From NCBI GenBank assembly GCA_964402955.1, contig CAYOEZ010000087.1, forward strand, positions 1 to 17,711: 17,711 nt of DNA, in the 5' to 3' direction. This DNA is from CAYOEZ01 sp964402955. Its GTDB lineage: Bacteria; Chloroflexota; DTOL01; DAOUCN01. Below, piece by piece: positions 1 through 7,729 of this stretch; position 1 is the stretch's first letter; every line of letters starts with the position of its first letter. The position numbers and the translations under genes are program-made. The notes below the pieces were generated by a model. That model made no database searches. It was given only the letters and a program-made list of their open reading frames with translations, and was not told the origin of the DNA.

Positions 1-21
1 CCCACGGATGAAAGCGACCTC

Positions 22-55
22 AGAGTTCCGATCTCTCCGAAGAGATCGGAACTCT
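22..55. repeat. Perfect 15-bp stem hairpin downstream of the YfhO-like gene
   Basis: Positions 22-36 and 41-55 are exact reverse complements separated by a 4-base loop. The hairpin lies 12 bases beyond the stop codon of the minus-strand YfhO-like gene. It may terminate that transcript, but no T-run follows on the minus strand, so a repetitive palindromic element is equally likely. Confidence 0.75.
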
Positions 56-67
56 GGCACGGCATTT

Positions 68-2836
68 TCACATCAGACTACGATCACCCCCGCGCGGACG
101 CCAGAGTGCACACACAGCCAGCACAGCCAGAGCCGCGGCGGAAACAATCGCCCCCACGACCAGCGACGCCGGTTGATAGGTGAACTCCACGCGATGATCG
201 CCCGCAGGCGCCTGCACGGCGCGGAAGAACACGTTGGCGCGCAGAATGGGTACGGGAACGCCGTCGATACGCGCTTGCCAGCCTGGATAGAAGGCATCGC
301 TGAGCACAATGAGGCCGGGGCTGGCAAGCCGGGCTCGCACGTCGACCCTCGCTGCCTCATAGCGCGTGATCCTGACCTCGTCCTGATCTGATTCCTGCCC
401 GATCCCTTGCACAGCCTTCTCCAGCACAACCTCGTGCGCCGGATCGAAGGCGGCGCTGCGCATGAGTGCAACCGCGCCGGAATCGGCTACGACGACCTGA
501 ACCTGATGCACGGCGTAGGCACGCGGCTGTGCGCGCAAATTGCGGTAGATCTTGACATCCCCGTTGTGGACGAGTTCGAAGTCAGGCGAGGCAACCAGCG
601 CCACGCTCGCGCCTGTGCGCTGATCGATGAGCGAGATGCCACGCAGCGCCAGCGCGCCTTCGTTCGCCAGGTAGCGGATCGATACCCGCGCCGGGACAAT
701 CGTTCCGGGCAGTGTAATGACAGCGTGGTAGTAGTTGCCGCCAGGGGTGCTCACCGTGCGCAGGCCAGATGGCTGGCCGTCGCTCCCTGTCTGCTTGCCG
801 GCGCGCACGTCTGCCACTATGGATCGTCCGCTGGCGTCGCTGACGGTGATCTGCGCCAGCAGGGCGCCGTCTGGTACAGCAGAGAGGCCCTCGACGCGAG
901 AGACGAGGCCAATTGCGTTGGCAATTGTCGCTCGCGCCACCGGCAGCTCAAGCGTGGCGCTGACGGGCGTGGCGAATGCCAGGTCATAGTAGACATCGTT
1001 GATCCAAACATCGCGATTCTTGTCGGTGATGGCGTAGGCGACGTTGAGCAGCCCCAGCAAACGAGCATCGGGAATGGTGCGCAGATGATCGCGCAATCGA
1101 CCGTCCGGCGAAAGCTCAGCGGCGGGAAGGAATAGTCCCTCCAGGTCAACATAACGACGCAGAGGAAGAACGCCGCCGTCATACCCGTCGGCGCTTTGCA
1201 GGCCGAAGAGTTGGGGCAGATTGGCCGTCAGCAACTCCTTGTTTTTCACGGCGTCGACATAGTCAGCGACGCGGCTGGCGGCGACGCCGGGCAACTCGGC
1301 AGTGATGTCGCCAAGATCGCCGGGATCCCAGGTTGCATCAGAGACGCTGAGGATGCGGAACGGGTTCTCGGCAGTGGTTTGTGTCTGGAGATAGGCGGCG
1401 GCCGGGCGCAGAGCGGTCAGGCTTTCGGGAGCCGAGTAGCGATTGTACTCCAGGTGGCGACCTGCGGCGTAAAGCTCGCCAACGCAGAGGACGATCACGA
1501 TGCCGCTGAAGAGTAGTGGCCGGCAGGCAGGCAGGCGCACATATATCAGCGCGGCGACCACGAGCACGATGACAGCCCAGGTCAGCATCACTGTCGGGGG
1601 TGGTATGTGCAACCAGCGCGCCCCCACGGCGACGGCCAGCGCGATCACTGTGGCTACGGCGAGGATCGGTCGCAGCAGGGGACGAGGGTCAAGAGATCGG
1701 GCAACTGAAAGCAGCGCATCAAGCCCCATGCCTGCCAGCGCTGCCGCGGCAAACGAGTAGAGCAGGAGCCAGCGCGCCGGAACGCGGAATAGACCGACGC
1801 CGGGCAGGCCATAGTAGGCAGCCCAGTAGACGGGTGTGTACCTGCCCAACGCCAGCAAGAGGGCCAGGCCGGCCAGGATGGCCAGAAACGTCACCAGTCT
1901 GCGTTTGGCGCTCCAGCGCAGCGCAGTCAGGGCCAGCACGAGCGCGGCAACGCCGATGTACCCGGCCATCTCGTTGGGCGGCGCCGCCGCGTAGTTGGGA
2001 AGAAGCGCCAGGAGCAGATCGAGCGGGTTGAGCGAAAATGATGAGGCCTGGCGGAAGCTGAGGCCCCCGCTGCGAATAGAGAGGCCGCTCAGCTCGAGCG
2101 TGGGCAATATCTGGACGGCCGCCAGCGCTCCGCCCAGCGCCACGGCGCCGGCTATGGCCACGAAACCGCGCAGGCCGGACAGCATACGCCGGACTCCGTA
2201 CTGCTCGATGGCCAGGAAGATCACGTAAAGGCCCAGCGCGACCAGGATCATGTAGGATTCCTGCGTGTGGCCGGCCAGAAACTGCAAGCCGATGGCCAGG
2301 GCGCAGGCGGCGATGGAGGCAGGCGACCGTCTCGTCCACGCGTTTTTGCCCAGCAAGAGCACGAGGGGCAGCCAGGTGGCAACGCTGACCTGATTGAGGT
2401 GGCCGGTTTGCTGCCCCATGAATCCGCCGAAGGCGAACGCCACTCCGGCCAGCCAGGCGCCGCTGCGGCTCATGCCGATGGCGCTGCGGCAGAAGAGGCA
2501 CATGAAGAAGCCGGCCAGCACAAAATGGAACGCCATCGTCGCGGCCAGCGACAGGCCCGGAGCGAGAAGCAGGAAGGGCCAGTTGAAGGGATAGAAAACC
2601 GCCACTTGAGGGTTAGCAAGCAGCGGCGCGCCGAGAAAATGGCCCGTATTCCACAGCGGGAGCTGCCCGCTCAGGAGGGCGCGCGCTGCCTCTGCCCGGT
2701 GCGGGTAGAAGATCGTGAATGTATCGTAGCCGGTCAGGATGGCATTGGTGAAGAGGATCGGCCCGAAGAAGAGGCAGGCGAGCACCGCGAAGCCTGCCAG
2801 GTCAACCAGGCCGGCGCGGCCCGTTCGTTCGTTCAT
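68..2836 (-). CDS. YfhO-like polytopic membrane protein
   Basis: The product is 922 residues long. The N-terminal half (to about residue 460) consists of many hydrophobic segments, roughly a dozen, which fits a multi-pass inner-membrane protein of the YfhO family (GT-C-like glycosyltransferase architecture). The N-terminal region includes YDTFTIFYPHRAEAARAL and the motif GQLPLWNTGHFLGAPLLANPQ, characteristic of this family. A soluble extracytoplasmic part follows and ends in the typical SDAFYPGWQARIDG / ANVFFRAVQAPAGDHRVEF block before a last membrane helix near the C-terminus. YfhO of Bacillus is implicated in lipoteichoic acid glycosylation; the substrate here cannot be read from sequence. 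The start at 2836 is chosen because the longer frame would begin with TTG at 2875, inside the -35 element of the probable promoter. It stands alone after thrCB on the same strand and is probably not part of that operon. Confidence 0.85.
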   Translation of the reverse strand: MNERTGRAGLVDLAGFAVLACLFFGPILFTNAILTGYDTFTIFYPHRAEAARALLSGQLPLWNTGHFLGAPLLANPQVAVFYPFNWPFLLLAPGLSLAATMAFHFVLAGFFMCLFCRSAIGMSRSGAWLAGVAFAFGGFMGQQTGHLNQVSVATWLPLVLLLGKNAWTRRSPASIAACALAIGLQFLAGHTQESYMILVALGLYVIFLAIEQYGVRRMLSGLRGFVAIAGAVALGGALAAVQILPTLELSGLSIRSGGLSFRQASSFSLNPLDLLLALLPNYAAAPPNEMAGYIGVAALVLALTALRWSAKRRLVTFLAILAGLALLLALGRYTPVYWAAYYGLPGVGLFRVPARWLLLYSFAAAALAGMGLDALLSVARSLDPRPLLRPILAVATVIALAVAVGARWLHIPPPTVMLTWAVIVLVVAALIYVRLPACRPLLFSGIVIVLCVGELYAAGRHLEYNRYSAPESLTALRPAAAYLQTQTTAENPFRILSVSDATWDPGDLGDITAELPGVAASRVADYVDAVKNKELLTANLPQLFGLQSADGYDGGVLPLRRYVDLEGLFLPAAELSPDGRLRDHLRTIPDARLLGLLNVAYAITDKNRDVWINDVYYDLAFATPVSATLELPVARATIANAIGLVSRVEGLSAVPDGALLAQITVSDASGRSIVADVRAGKQTGSDGQPSGLRTVSTPGGNYYHAVITLPGTIVPARVSIRYLANEGALALRGISLIDQRTGASVALVASPDFELVHNGDVKIYRNLRAQPRAYAVHQVQVVVADSGAVALMRSAAFDPAHEVVLEKAVQGIGQESDQDEVRITRYEAARVDVRARLASPGLIVLSDAFYPGWQARIDGVPVPILRANVFFRAVQAPAGDHRVEFTYQPASLVVGAIVSAAALAVLAVCALWRPRGGDRSLM

Positions 2837-2845
2837 CGTGTCGCC

Positions 2846-2875
2846 ATTATACGGCAAGCGAGGGGGTACTGGCAA
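2846..2875 (-). promoter_or_regulatory. Sigma70-type promoter of the YfhO-like gene, near-leaderless
   Basis: On the minus strand TTGCCA (2875-2870) and a consensus TATAAT (2851-2846) are separated by 18 bases. The -10 box ends 9 bases before the ATG at 2836, so transcription should begin only a few bases before the start codon. No Shine-Dalgarno sequence precedes that ATG, which agrees with a leaderless or near-leaderless mRNA. Confidence 0.6.
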
Positions 2876-2892
2876 GTAGTTCGCTTGACGTG

Positions 2893-3027
2893 ACTGTTCA
2901 TCGTAGTCTCGTGATAGACGCTAACAACGTAGTGGCGCTGCTTGCTGCGCCAGACCCACGCCGTTGAGACAACACAGATGGGCGCAGCAAGCAGCGCCAC
3001 TACGTCCACACCATAACGCCGAACAGT
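2893..3027. repeat. Large inverted repeat between thrB and the YfhO-like gene
   Basis: A perfect 25-bp inverted repeat (2927-2951 against 2981-3005) with a 29-base loop fills the centre of the gap. Outer 7-base arms (2893-2899 and 3021-3027) are also complementary, so the element may span about 135 bp. It lies 3' of thrB on the minus strand and may end that transcript. Its length, GC-rich arms and lack of a T-run look more like a REP/MITE-type intergenic palindrome than a classical terminator. Confidence 0.8.
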
Positions 3028-3039
3028 TACCGCTCGACG

Positions 3040-3930
3040 TCAGCAGACGTAGGCCCCGCGCAGTGAGATGTCAAGCAAGACGCTCCTGCCCTCGACGCCG
3101 TGGCGCATGGCTTCGGCTGCCATTGCCTGGGCGATCGCAGTGTCGTTGTCCGAGACGAGCGCCAGGATCGACGAGCCGGCGCCAGACAGGCAGGCGCCGA
3201 GTGCGCCCGCATCCACTGCCGCATCGATGATCTCAGGCATGGCGGGAAACATCGCTGTTCGATAGGGCTGATGGAGGCGGTCACGCATGGCTTCGCGCAG
3301 CAGATAGAGCTTGCCGCTGACCATGGCCGCGGCAAACAGGGCGGTTCGGCTCAGGTTGAAGATCACGTCAGCGCGTTTCACTTCCTTGGGCAGGATGGCT
3401 CTGGCTTCCTCGGTCGACATTCTGAAGTCGGGGATGAATACCACCGTGCGCAGGCCGGGCGGCAGCGGCAGCGAATCGGTGACCAGTCGCTTGCCATTCA
3501 TGACGCCGACGACAATACCGCCGAGGATGGCCGGGGCAACGTTGTCGGGGTGCCCTTCGATCGCCAGCGCCATGTCCAGCAGATCGTCCGCAGAGAGGAG
3601 ATCGCCCGCCAGTGCATTGCCTGCCCACAGCCCGCTGACAATGGCCGCCGACGAGCCGCCGAGCCCGCGTGCCACCGGGATCATGTTGACGGTATTGATG
3701 CGCAATGGGGGCATGGGGCGACCGATAGCGTCGAAGTAGGAGATGAGAGAGCGCAGCACGAGATTGCCCTCGTTGTGCGGCAGATCGCCGGCGCCCTCGC
3801 CGTCGATGCTGAGTGATGTCTCGTCGGCCGGGCTGATCTCGACCTCATTGAACATTCCCAGCGCCAGCCCATAGCAGTCGAAGCCCGCGCCCAGATTGGC
3901 CGATGTGGCAGGTACGCGCACTCGTATCAT
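3040..3930 (-). CDS. thrB: Homoserine kinase
   Basis: A 296-residue GHMP-family kinase that phosphorylates L-homoserine with ATP, the step before threonine synthase. The N-terminus IRVRVPATSANLGAGFDC is the typical homoserine kinase start. The GHMP ATP-binding motif PVARGLGGSSAAIVSG lies at about residues 85-100, and the C-terminal glycine motif GACLSGAGSSILAL is near residue 245. Length agrees with the E. coli enzyme (about 310). The start at 3930 is preferred over an upstream in-frame codon because homology begins there, and because its ATG overlaps the thrC stop as ATGA, indicating translational coupling. A GGAG about 13 bases upstream lies inside thrC and is distant for a ribosome-binding site. 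Confidence 0.95.
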   Translation of the reverse strand: MIRVRVPATSANLGAGFDCYGLALGMFNEVEISPADETSLSIDGEGAGDLPHNEGNLVLRSLISYFDAIGRPMPPLRINTVNMIPVARGLGGSSAAIVSGLWAGNALAGDLLSADDLLDMALAIEGHPDNVAPAILGGIVVGVMNGKRLVTDSLPLPPGLRTVVFIPDFRMSTEEARAILPKEVKRADVIFNLSRTALFAAAMVSGKLYLLREAMRDRLHQPYRTAMFPAMPEIIDAAVDAGALGACLSGAGSSILALVSDNDTAIAQAMAAEAMRHGVEGRSVLLDISLRGAYVC

Positions 3931-5207
3931 GACTGCATTTTCTCCAGGACGCGGCGTACGGCGGCGCTGTTGGCGGAGACAACTTCCGCCTGCCATCCGT
4001 GCTGCGTGTGATAGTCGACAACGGCCTGCGGATCCTTGAGCAGGTGACCGGTCAGAACGCCAACAACGTTGTCACCGGGCTTGATCAGGCCGGCGCTGTT
4101 AAGCTTGCGTATGCCGGCAACCGTGGCCGCCGACGCCGGCTCGCAGCCGATGCCCGAGGCATCAACGGCAGCCTTGGCCGTGAGAATCTCGGTATCACTG
4201 ACCTCTTCGACAACCCCGTTTGTCTCCTCGATGGCGCGGCGAGCGCGCCGGTAGTTGGCCGGATTGCCGATATTGATGGCCGTCGCCACGGTGTGGGCCG
4301 TGACAGGCGTAAAGCTGCGAAAACCGCAGCGGAAGGCCTGATAGAAGGGATTGGCGCCCTGCGCCTGTATCACGGCCAGGCGCGGCAGGCGGCTGATCAA
4401 TCCCAGCGCCGCCAGCTCGCGCAAGGCTTTGCCGAATGCCGACGTATTGCCCAGGTTTCCCCCGGGAACGACAATCCAGTCCGGAACGACCCAACCCAGT
4501 TGCTGCAGCATCTCAAAGATGATGCTCTTCTGCCCTTCCAGGCGCCAGGGATTCACCGAATTGAGCAGGTAGAGACCCATATCCTGGCAAACGCTGCGGG
4601 CAATGGTCAACGCCGCATCGAAGTCTCCCTCGACCTGAATGACCCGTGCGCCGTAGGCGATGCTTTGCGCCAGTTTGCCCGCTGTGATCTTGCCCAGCGG
4701 CACAAACACGATGCACGGCAGCTCGGCGAAGGCCGCATATGAGGCGAGAGACGAGGATGTGTTGCCCGTCGATGCGCAGACAACTGCCTTTGCGCCGATC
4801 TGTGCGGCCTTGGAGACGCCCACCGTCATGCCGCGATCCTTGAAGGACCCGGTCGGGTTCTCGCCCTCGTGCTTGAGCAGCAGGCCGTCGCTGCCGGTCC
4901 AGCGGCGCAGCGAGGGATTGGCGTAGAGGTTGGTGTTGCCCTCCAGTCGCGTCACCGGTCGATCGAAATCGCCAAGCAACTCACGGTAGCGCCAGACGCC
5001 ACTGGCATCCGCGCCCGTCCGGCAGGCCCACCGCTCAGCGAAGGTCCGGAGCAGGCGAGGGGCGTGCAGACCTGACAAATGGTGCTCAACGGTGAGCAGG
5101 CCGCCGCACGCGCATTCCATGCGTGGCTCGCTGGCCGGGTACGTAGCGGCGCAGTCGCCGCACACGAGTCGGGAAAGATCGGCCTGAGACGCGGGTTGGT
5201 CACTCAT
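3927..5207 (-). CDS. thrC: Threonine synthase
   Basis: A 426-residue fold-type II PLP enzyme that converts O-phospho-L-homoserine to L-threonine. The PLP-binding lysine lies in NPTGSFKDRGM (Lys123). A glycine-rich PLP phosphate loop is visible at VVPGGNLGNTSAFGKA, and a further motif at ASTGNTSSSLASYA. The N-terminus carries a zinc-ribbon-like set of cysteines (Cys16, Cys19, Cys32, Cys34), as in archaeal and Chloroflexota-type threonine synthases. The start at 5207 has a GGAG seven bases upstream, whereas the alternative ATG at 5222 has no ribosome-binding site. It is the first gene of thrCB, with a promoter and a long structured leader upstream. Confidence 0.95.
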   Translation of the reverse strand: MSDQPASQADLSRLVCGDCAATYPASEPRMECACGGLLTVEHHLSGLHAPRLLRTFAERWACRTGADASGVWRYRELLGDFDRPVTRLEGNTNLYANPSLRRWTGSDGLLLKHEGENPTGSFKDRGMTVGVSKAAQIGAKAVVCASTGNTSSSLASYAAFAELPCIVFVPLGKITAGKLAQSIAYGARVIQVEGDFDAALTIARSVCQDMGLYLLNSVNPWRLEGQKSIIFEMLQQLGWVVPDWIVVPGGNLGNTSAFGKALRELAALGLISRLPRLAVIQAQGANPFYQAFRCGFRSFTPVTAHTVATAINIGNPANYRRARRAIEETNGVVEEVSDTEILTAKAAVDASGIGCEPASAATVAGIRKLNSAGLIKPGDNVVGVLTGHLLKDPQAVVDYHTQHGWQAEVVSANSAAVRRVLEKMQS

Positions 5208-5298
5208 GGTGAGACTCCACATGACATAATGAAAAGGCGCGCCGCCAGCCAGAAGTGGGCAAGCAGCACGCCTTTGTGATTGTGTCTAACGTAGACAT
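5200..5298 (-). CDS. Candidate threonine leader peptide overlapping the thrC start
   Basis: A 32-codon frame inside the thrC leader begins MSTLDTITKACC. It has four threonine codons and one isoleucine codon in its first 15 positions. It is followed immediately by a strong stem-loop and ends eight bases into thrC. The arrangement resembles a translational attenuator such as E. coli thrL, but the ribosome-binding site is poor and the threonine run is short. Translation is inferred, not shown; the overlap with the thrC start could also be chance. Confidence 0.35.
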   Translation of the reverse strand: MSTLDTITKACCLPTSGWRRAFSLCHVESHHE

Positions 5299-5335
5299 GA
5301 TGCGCCGGGTCAATGCGATGTGTGCGCCCGGCGCA
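5233..5335 (-). promoter_or_regulatory. Structured thrCB leader, possible attenuator
   Basis: Three successive stems can form in the predicted 5' leader, in transcript order: a perfect 9-bp stem (5335-5327 with 5309-5301), a perfect 6-bp stem with a 3-base loop (5297-5292 with 5288-5283) that covers the leader-peptide start, and a 10-bp stem with one G-U pair (5275-5266 with 5242-5233). The last stem ends in a short run of four T (5235-5232). A terminator/antiterminator switch that senses threonine is plausible. No T-box consensus is present. Confidence 0.45.
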
Positions 5336-5341
5336 GACGTC

Positions 5342-5370
5342 AGTGTACCAGACACGGGCCTGCAGGTCAA
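5342..5370 (-). promoter_or_regulatory. Sigma70-type promoter of thrCB
   Basis: TTGACC (5370-5365) and TACACT (5347-5342) are separated by exactly 17 bases on the minus strand. The predicted transcription start is near 5335, which gives a leader of about 130 bases before thrC. Confidence 0.65.
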
Positions 5371-5391
5371 GAGGACAGAGCACGCGTAAAC

Positions 5392-5420
5392 TTGCATGCA
5401 GGCGCTGAATCTGGTAGCAT
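5392..5420 (+). promoter_or_regulatory. Sigma70-type promoter of the hybrid histidine kinase
   Basis: TTGCAT (5392-5397) and TAGCAT (5415-5420) are separated by 17 bases on the plus strand, with the start codon at 5477. It stands back to back with the thrCB promoter; the two -35 boxes are 21 bases apart. Confidence 0.55.
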
Positions 5421-5476
5421 AGGCACGGTTTTCATTTGAGCTACAAAGAAGAACTGTGCATGAGTTGAGGTGCTTG

Positions 5477-7729
5477 ATGCAACAGACTGAGCTTATTCTC
5501 CCCGCGGCCGGCGAGGAATTGACGGACGCGTTCTTGGACTTCCTACAAGAGGTCTCGCGCCACCTGATCATGGCAACGGCTGTCACATCCTTCGCCTGCG
5601 CCGCAGCAGTCGTGCTCATCCCCTGGTGGGACAACGACGTGAATCTCGTCTGGCCAAGCGCGTTCACCGCCCTGGTTACCTCGTTGGTGGCGCTCGGTGT
5701 TCTTGCCGAACACGTGCGGGTTGCGCAGCTCACCTGGTTGCTGGGACTAGCATTCGCAATAGCGCTGACAGTTTTGGTTCTGGGCGAACCGGAGCCTGCC
5801 TGCTTCCTGCCGCTGCTCCCTCTACTGGCTGTTCTCGGCATGGGCTGGCCGGCTGGCGTTGTAGCCGAAGCCGTGGTTGTCGCTCTGGTGGTCGGTCTAT
5901 CCTACCGCTTGGGCGCACCGTCGTTTTCGAGTCCCTTCGCACTGTCCATCATCATCGGTGGAGCGTTTGCTGCCCTGATCGGCTGGTCTGCTACACGGCA
6001 TGTACGCGAGACATGGATGATCACGACGTCCTACTATGAAGATGCCCGCCTCAAGCTCCATGAGGCGCGTGAACAGAGAGTTGAGCTCAAACAGATACAG
6101 GAAGACTTGATACAGGCGAACCGGCAGCTTGCCCGCTTGACCGACCGCATGCGTGTCTTGCAGGGCGTGGCGGAGGAAGCGCGCCAGGCTAAAGAGCAGT
6201 TTGTTGCCAGCATCAGCCATGAGCTACGCACCCCCCTCAATATGATCATCGGCTTCAGCGAGATGATCAGCCAGTCACCGGCAACCTATGGTCACGCCAT
6301 CCCACCTGCCCTCCTCTCCGATCTCGATGTCATCTTACGCAACAGCAGGCATCTGGCGAGTCTCATTGATGACGTGTTGGACATGAGTCAGATTGAGGCG
6401 GGACGTATGGCGCTCACCAAAGAGCGCGTCGCCCTCTATGATCTCATCAAGGCAGCGCAGAAAGCGGTTAGTCCTTTGTTTGTCTCCAAAGGTCTGTCTT
6501 TCACTTTGGACGCGCCCGCGGACTTGCCTCTCGTGTGGTGCGACCAGACACGCATCCGCGAAGTCGTACTCAACCTGCTCAGCAATGCGGGGAGGTTTAC
6601 CGAAAGAGGAGGTGTCCATCTGCGTGTGTGGAGCGAAGGCCATGATGTCTTGGTGAGCGTCAGCGATACAGGTCCCGGTATCGCCTCCGAGGACATCGAT
6701 AAGCTATTTCAGCCTTTTCGCCAGCTTGACGGGTCCATTCGCCGCCGCTATGGCGGCAGCGGCCTCGGCTTGAGCATTAGCAGGAGCTTCGTCGAACTCC
6801 ATGGCGGTAATATGTGGCTTGAGAGCTCCAAAGGAGTGGGGACAACCTCTTTCTTCCGCTTGCCCGTTGACCCGTCCGCTCCTCTGGAAAGTAGCGCTGC
6901 CCAATGGATTAATCCGGACTGGGAAATTACCGAACGCAGCCGGCGTTCAGCGGCGCCACGGCCGCTTATTCGTCCACGTTTCCTCGTCGTCGAACGTGGC
7001 ACCGCCTTGCAGAGGTTGCTCTCTCGCTATCTTGACAACCTTGACATCATTCCCGCTGCAAATCTAGAGCAAGCCAAGGCGCAGGCGGCAGCAGGCCCGG
7101 TGCAGGCAATCCTGATCAATGACGCAAGCGTGGCGCAACAGATCCAGCAAAGCCCCGAATCTCTGGCGCTACCGCCTGATACACCGGGCATTATCTGTTC
7201 ACTCATAGGAACACCCGATAGCGCGGGCACACTTCAGGCAAATGGATACCTCGTCAAGCCCATTTCTTGCGCCCAGATGCTCGATGCCCTGGACCGTCTA
7301 GGATTCCAGGGCAGGCGGTTACTCTTGGTGGAAGATCAGCCCGATGCTTTGCGACTCTACCGGCGCTTCTTGGCCTCGTCCAAGAGCAGCTACCGTGTCC
7401 TCACCGCAACTAATGGCGAAGAAGCGCTCGCCGTCATGCGCAAGCAGAAACCAGATGCTGTCTTGCTGGACCTCTTCTTGCCCGGACTCGACGGTTTTGG
7501 CGTCTTGGCGGCCATGCGCCAAGACCCGGAGACGGAAAACATACCAGTCCTCGTCATATCGGCGCAGGATCCGGCTAGTCATCCCATCATCAGCAATGTC
7601 TTGACGGTCATGCGGGGCGGTGGACTGTCCACCCGCCAACTCTTGGCTTGCATAGACGCTATCCAGAAGATCCTAGCCCCGCCCCTGCTGCCAGGCGATC
7701 TAGCGCAGCCACAAAATCCAGCCGGTTGA
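5477..7729 (+). CDS. Membrane hybrid histidine kinase (HisKA-HATPase-pseudoREC-REC)
   Basis: A 750-residue sensor kinase. Several hydrophobic helices fill residues about 28-175, with no obvious large extracytoplasmic domain. A coiled-coil linker (about 185-240) leads to the HisKA domain, whose phosphorylatable His248 lies in SISHELRTPLNMIIGFSE. The HATPase domain has the N box NLLSNAGRF (from Asn366), DTGPGI (Asp397) and GGSGLGLSIS (from Gly426). Two receiver-like domains follow. The first (about 495-605) reads ILINDAS where the phospho-Asp is expected, yet keeps a receiver-like GYLVKPI end. The second (about 612-730) has LLLVEDQPD and the acceptor Asp665 in LLDLFLPGLDG, but its C-terminal part lacks the usual conserved Lys. 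The start at 5477 is preferred over GTG at 5456 because GAGG lies six bases upstream. The signal sensed is unknown. Confidence 0.93.
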   Translation: MQQTELILPAAGEELTDAFLDFLQEVSRHLIMATAVTSFACAAAVVLIPWWDNDVNLVWPSAFTALVTSLVALGVLAEHVRVAQLTWLLGLAFAIALTVLVLGEPEPACFLPLLPLLAVLGMGWPAGVVAEAVVVALVVGLSYRLGAPSFSSPFALSIIIGGAFAALIGWSATRHVRETWMITTSYYEDARLKLHEAREQRVELKQIQEDLIQANRQLARLTDRMRVLQGVAEEARQAKEQFVASISHELRTPLNMIIGFSEMISQSPATYGHAIPPALLSDLDVILRNSRHLASLIDDVLDMSQIEAGRMALTKERVALYDLIKAAQKAVSPLFVSKGLSFTLDAPADLPLVWCDQTRIREVVLNLLSNAGRFTERGGVHLRVWSEGHDVLVSVSDTGPGIASEDIDKLFQPFRQLDGSIRRRYGGSGLGLSISRSFVELHGGNMWLESSKGVGTTSFFRLPVDPSAPLESSAAQWINPDWEITERSRRSAAPRPLIRPRFLVVERGTALQRLLSRYLDNLDIIPAANLEQAKAQAAAGPVQAILINDASVAQQIQQSPESLALPPDTPGIICSLIGTPDSAGTLQANGYLVKPISCAQMLDALDRLGFQGRRLLLVEDQPDALRLYRRFLASSKSSYRVLTATNGEEALAVMRKQKPDAVLLDLFLPGLDGFGVLAAMRQDPETENIPVLVISAQDPASHPIISNVLTVMRGGGLSTRQLLACIDAIQKILAPPLLPGDLAQPQNPAG

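Noticed and set aside
1719..2501. A 260-residue minus-strand frame within the YfhO-like gene
   Set aside because: It is Arg/Gly/Ala/Pro-rich, as expected for an out-of-frame reading of GC-rich coding DNA, and the overlapping frame encodes a recognisable membrane protein.
2837..2875. Upstream TTG start for the YfhO-like protein
   Set aside because: It falls in the -35 hexamer of the best promoter, so the transcript would not contain it.
3100..3816. A 238-residue plus-strand frame opposite thrB (and 3999-4742 opposite thrC)
   Set aside because: Both are antisense to well-identified threonine genes, have no recognisable motif, and no ribosome-binding site supports them.
5208..5335. T-box or other known threonine riboswitch in the thrC leader
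   Set aside because: No T-box AGGGTGGNACCGCG-like sequence is present; a leader-peptide mechanism fits what is visible better.
5200..5841. A 213-residue minus-strand reading frame running into the thrC start
   Set aside because: Most of it is antisense to the histidine kinase N-terminus, it has low-complexity composition, and it spans the thrCB promoter. Only its last 32 codons are considered, as a leader peptide.
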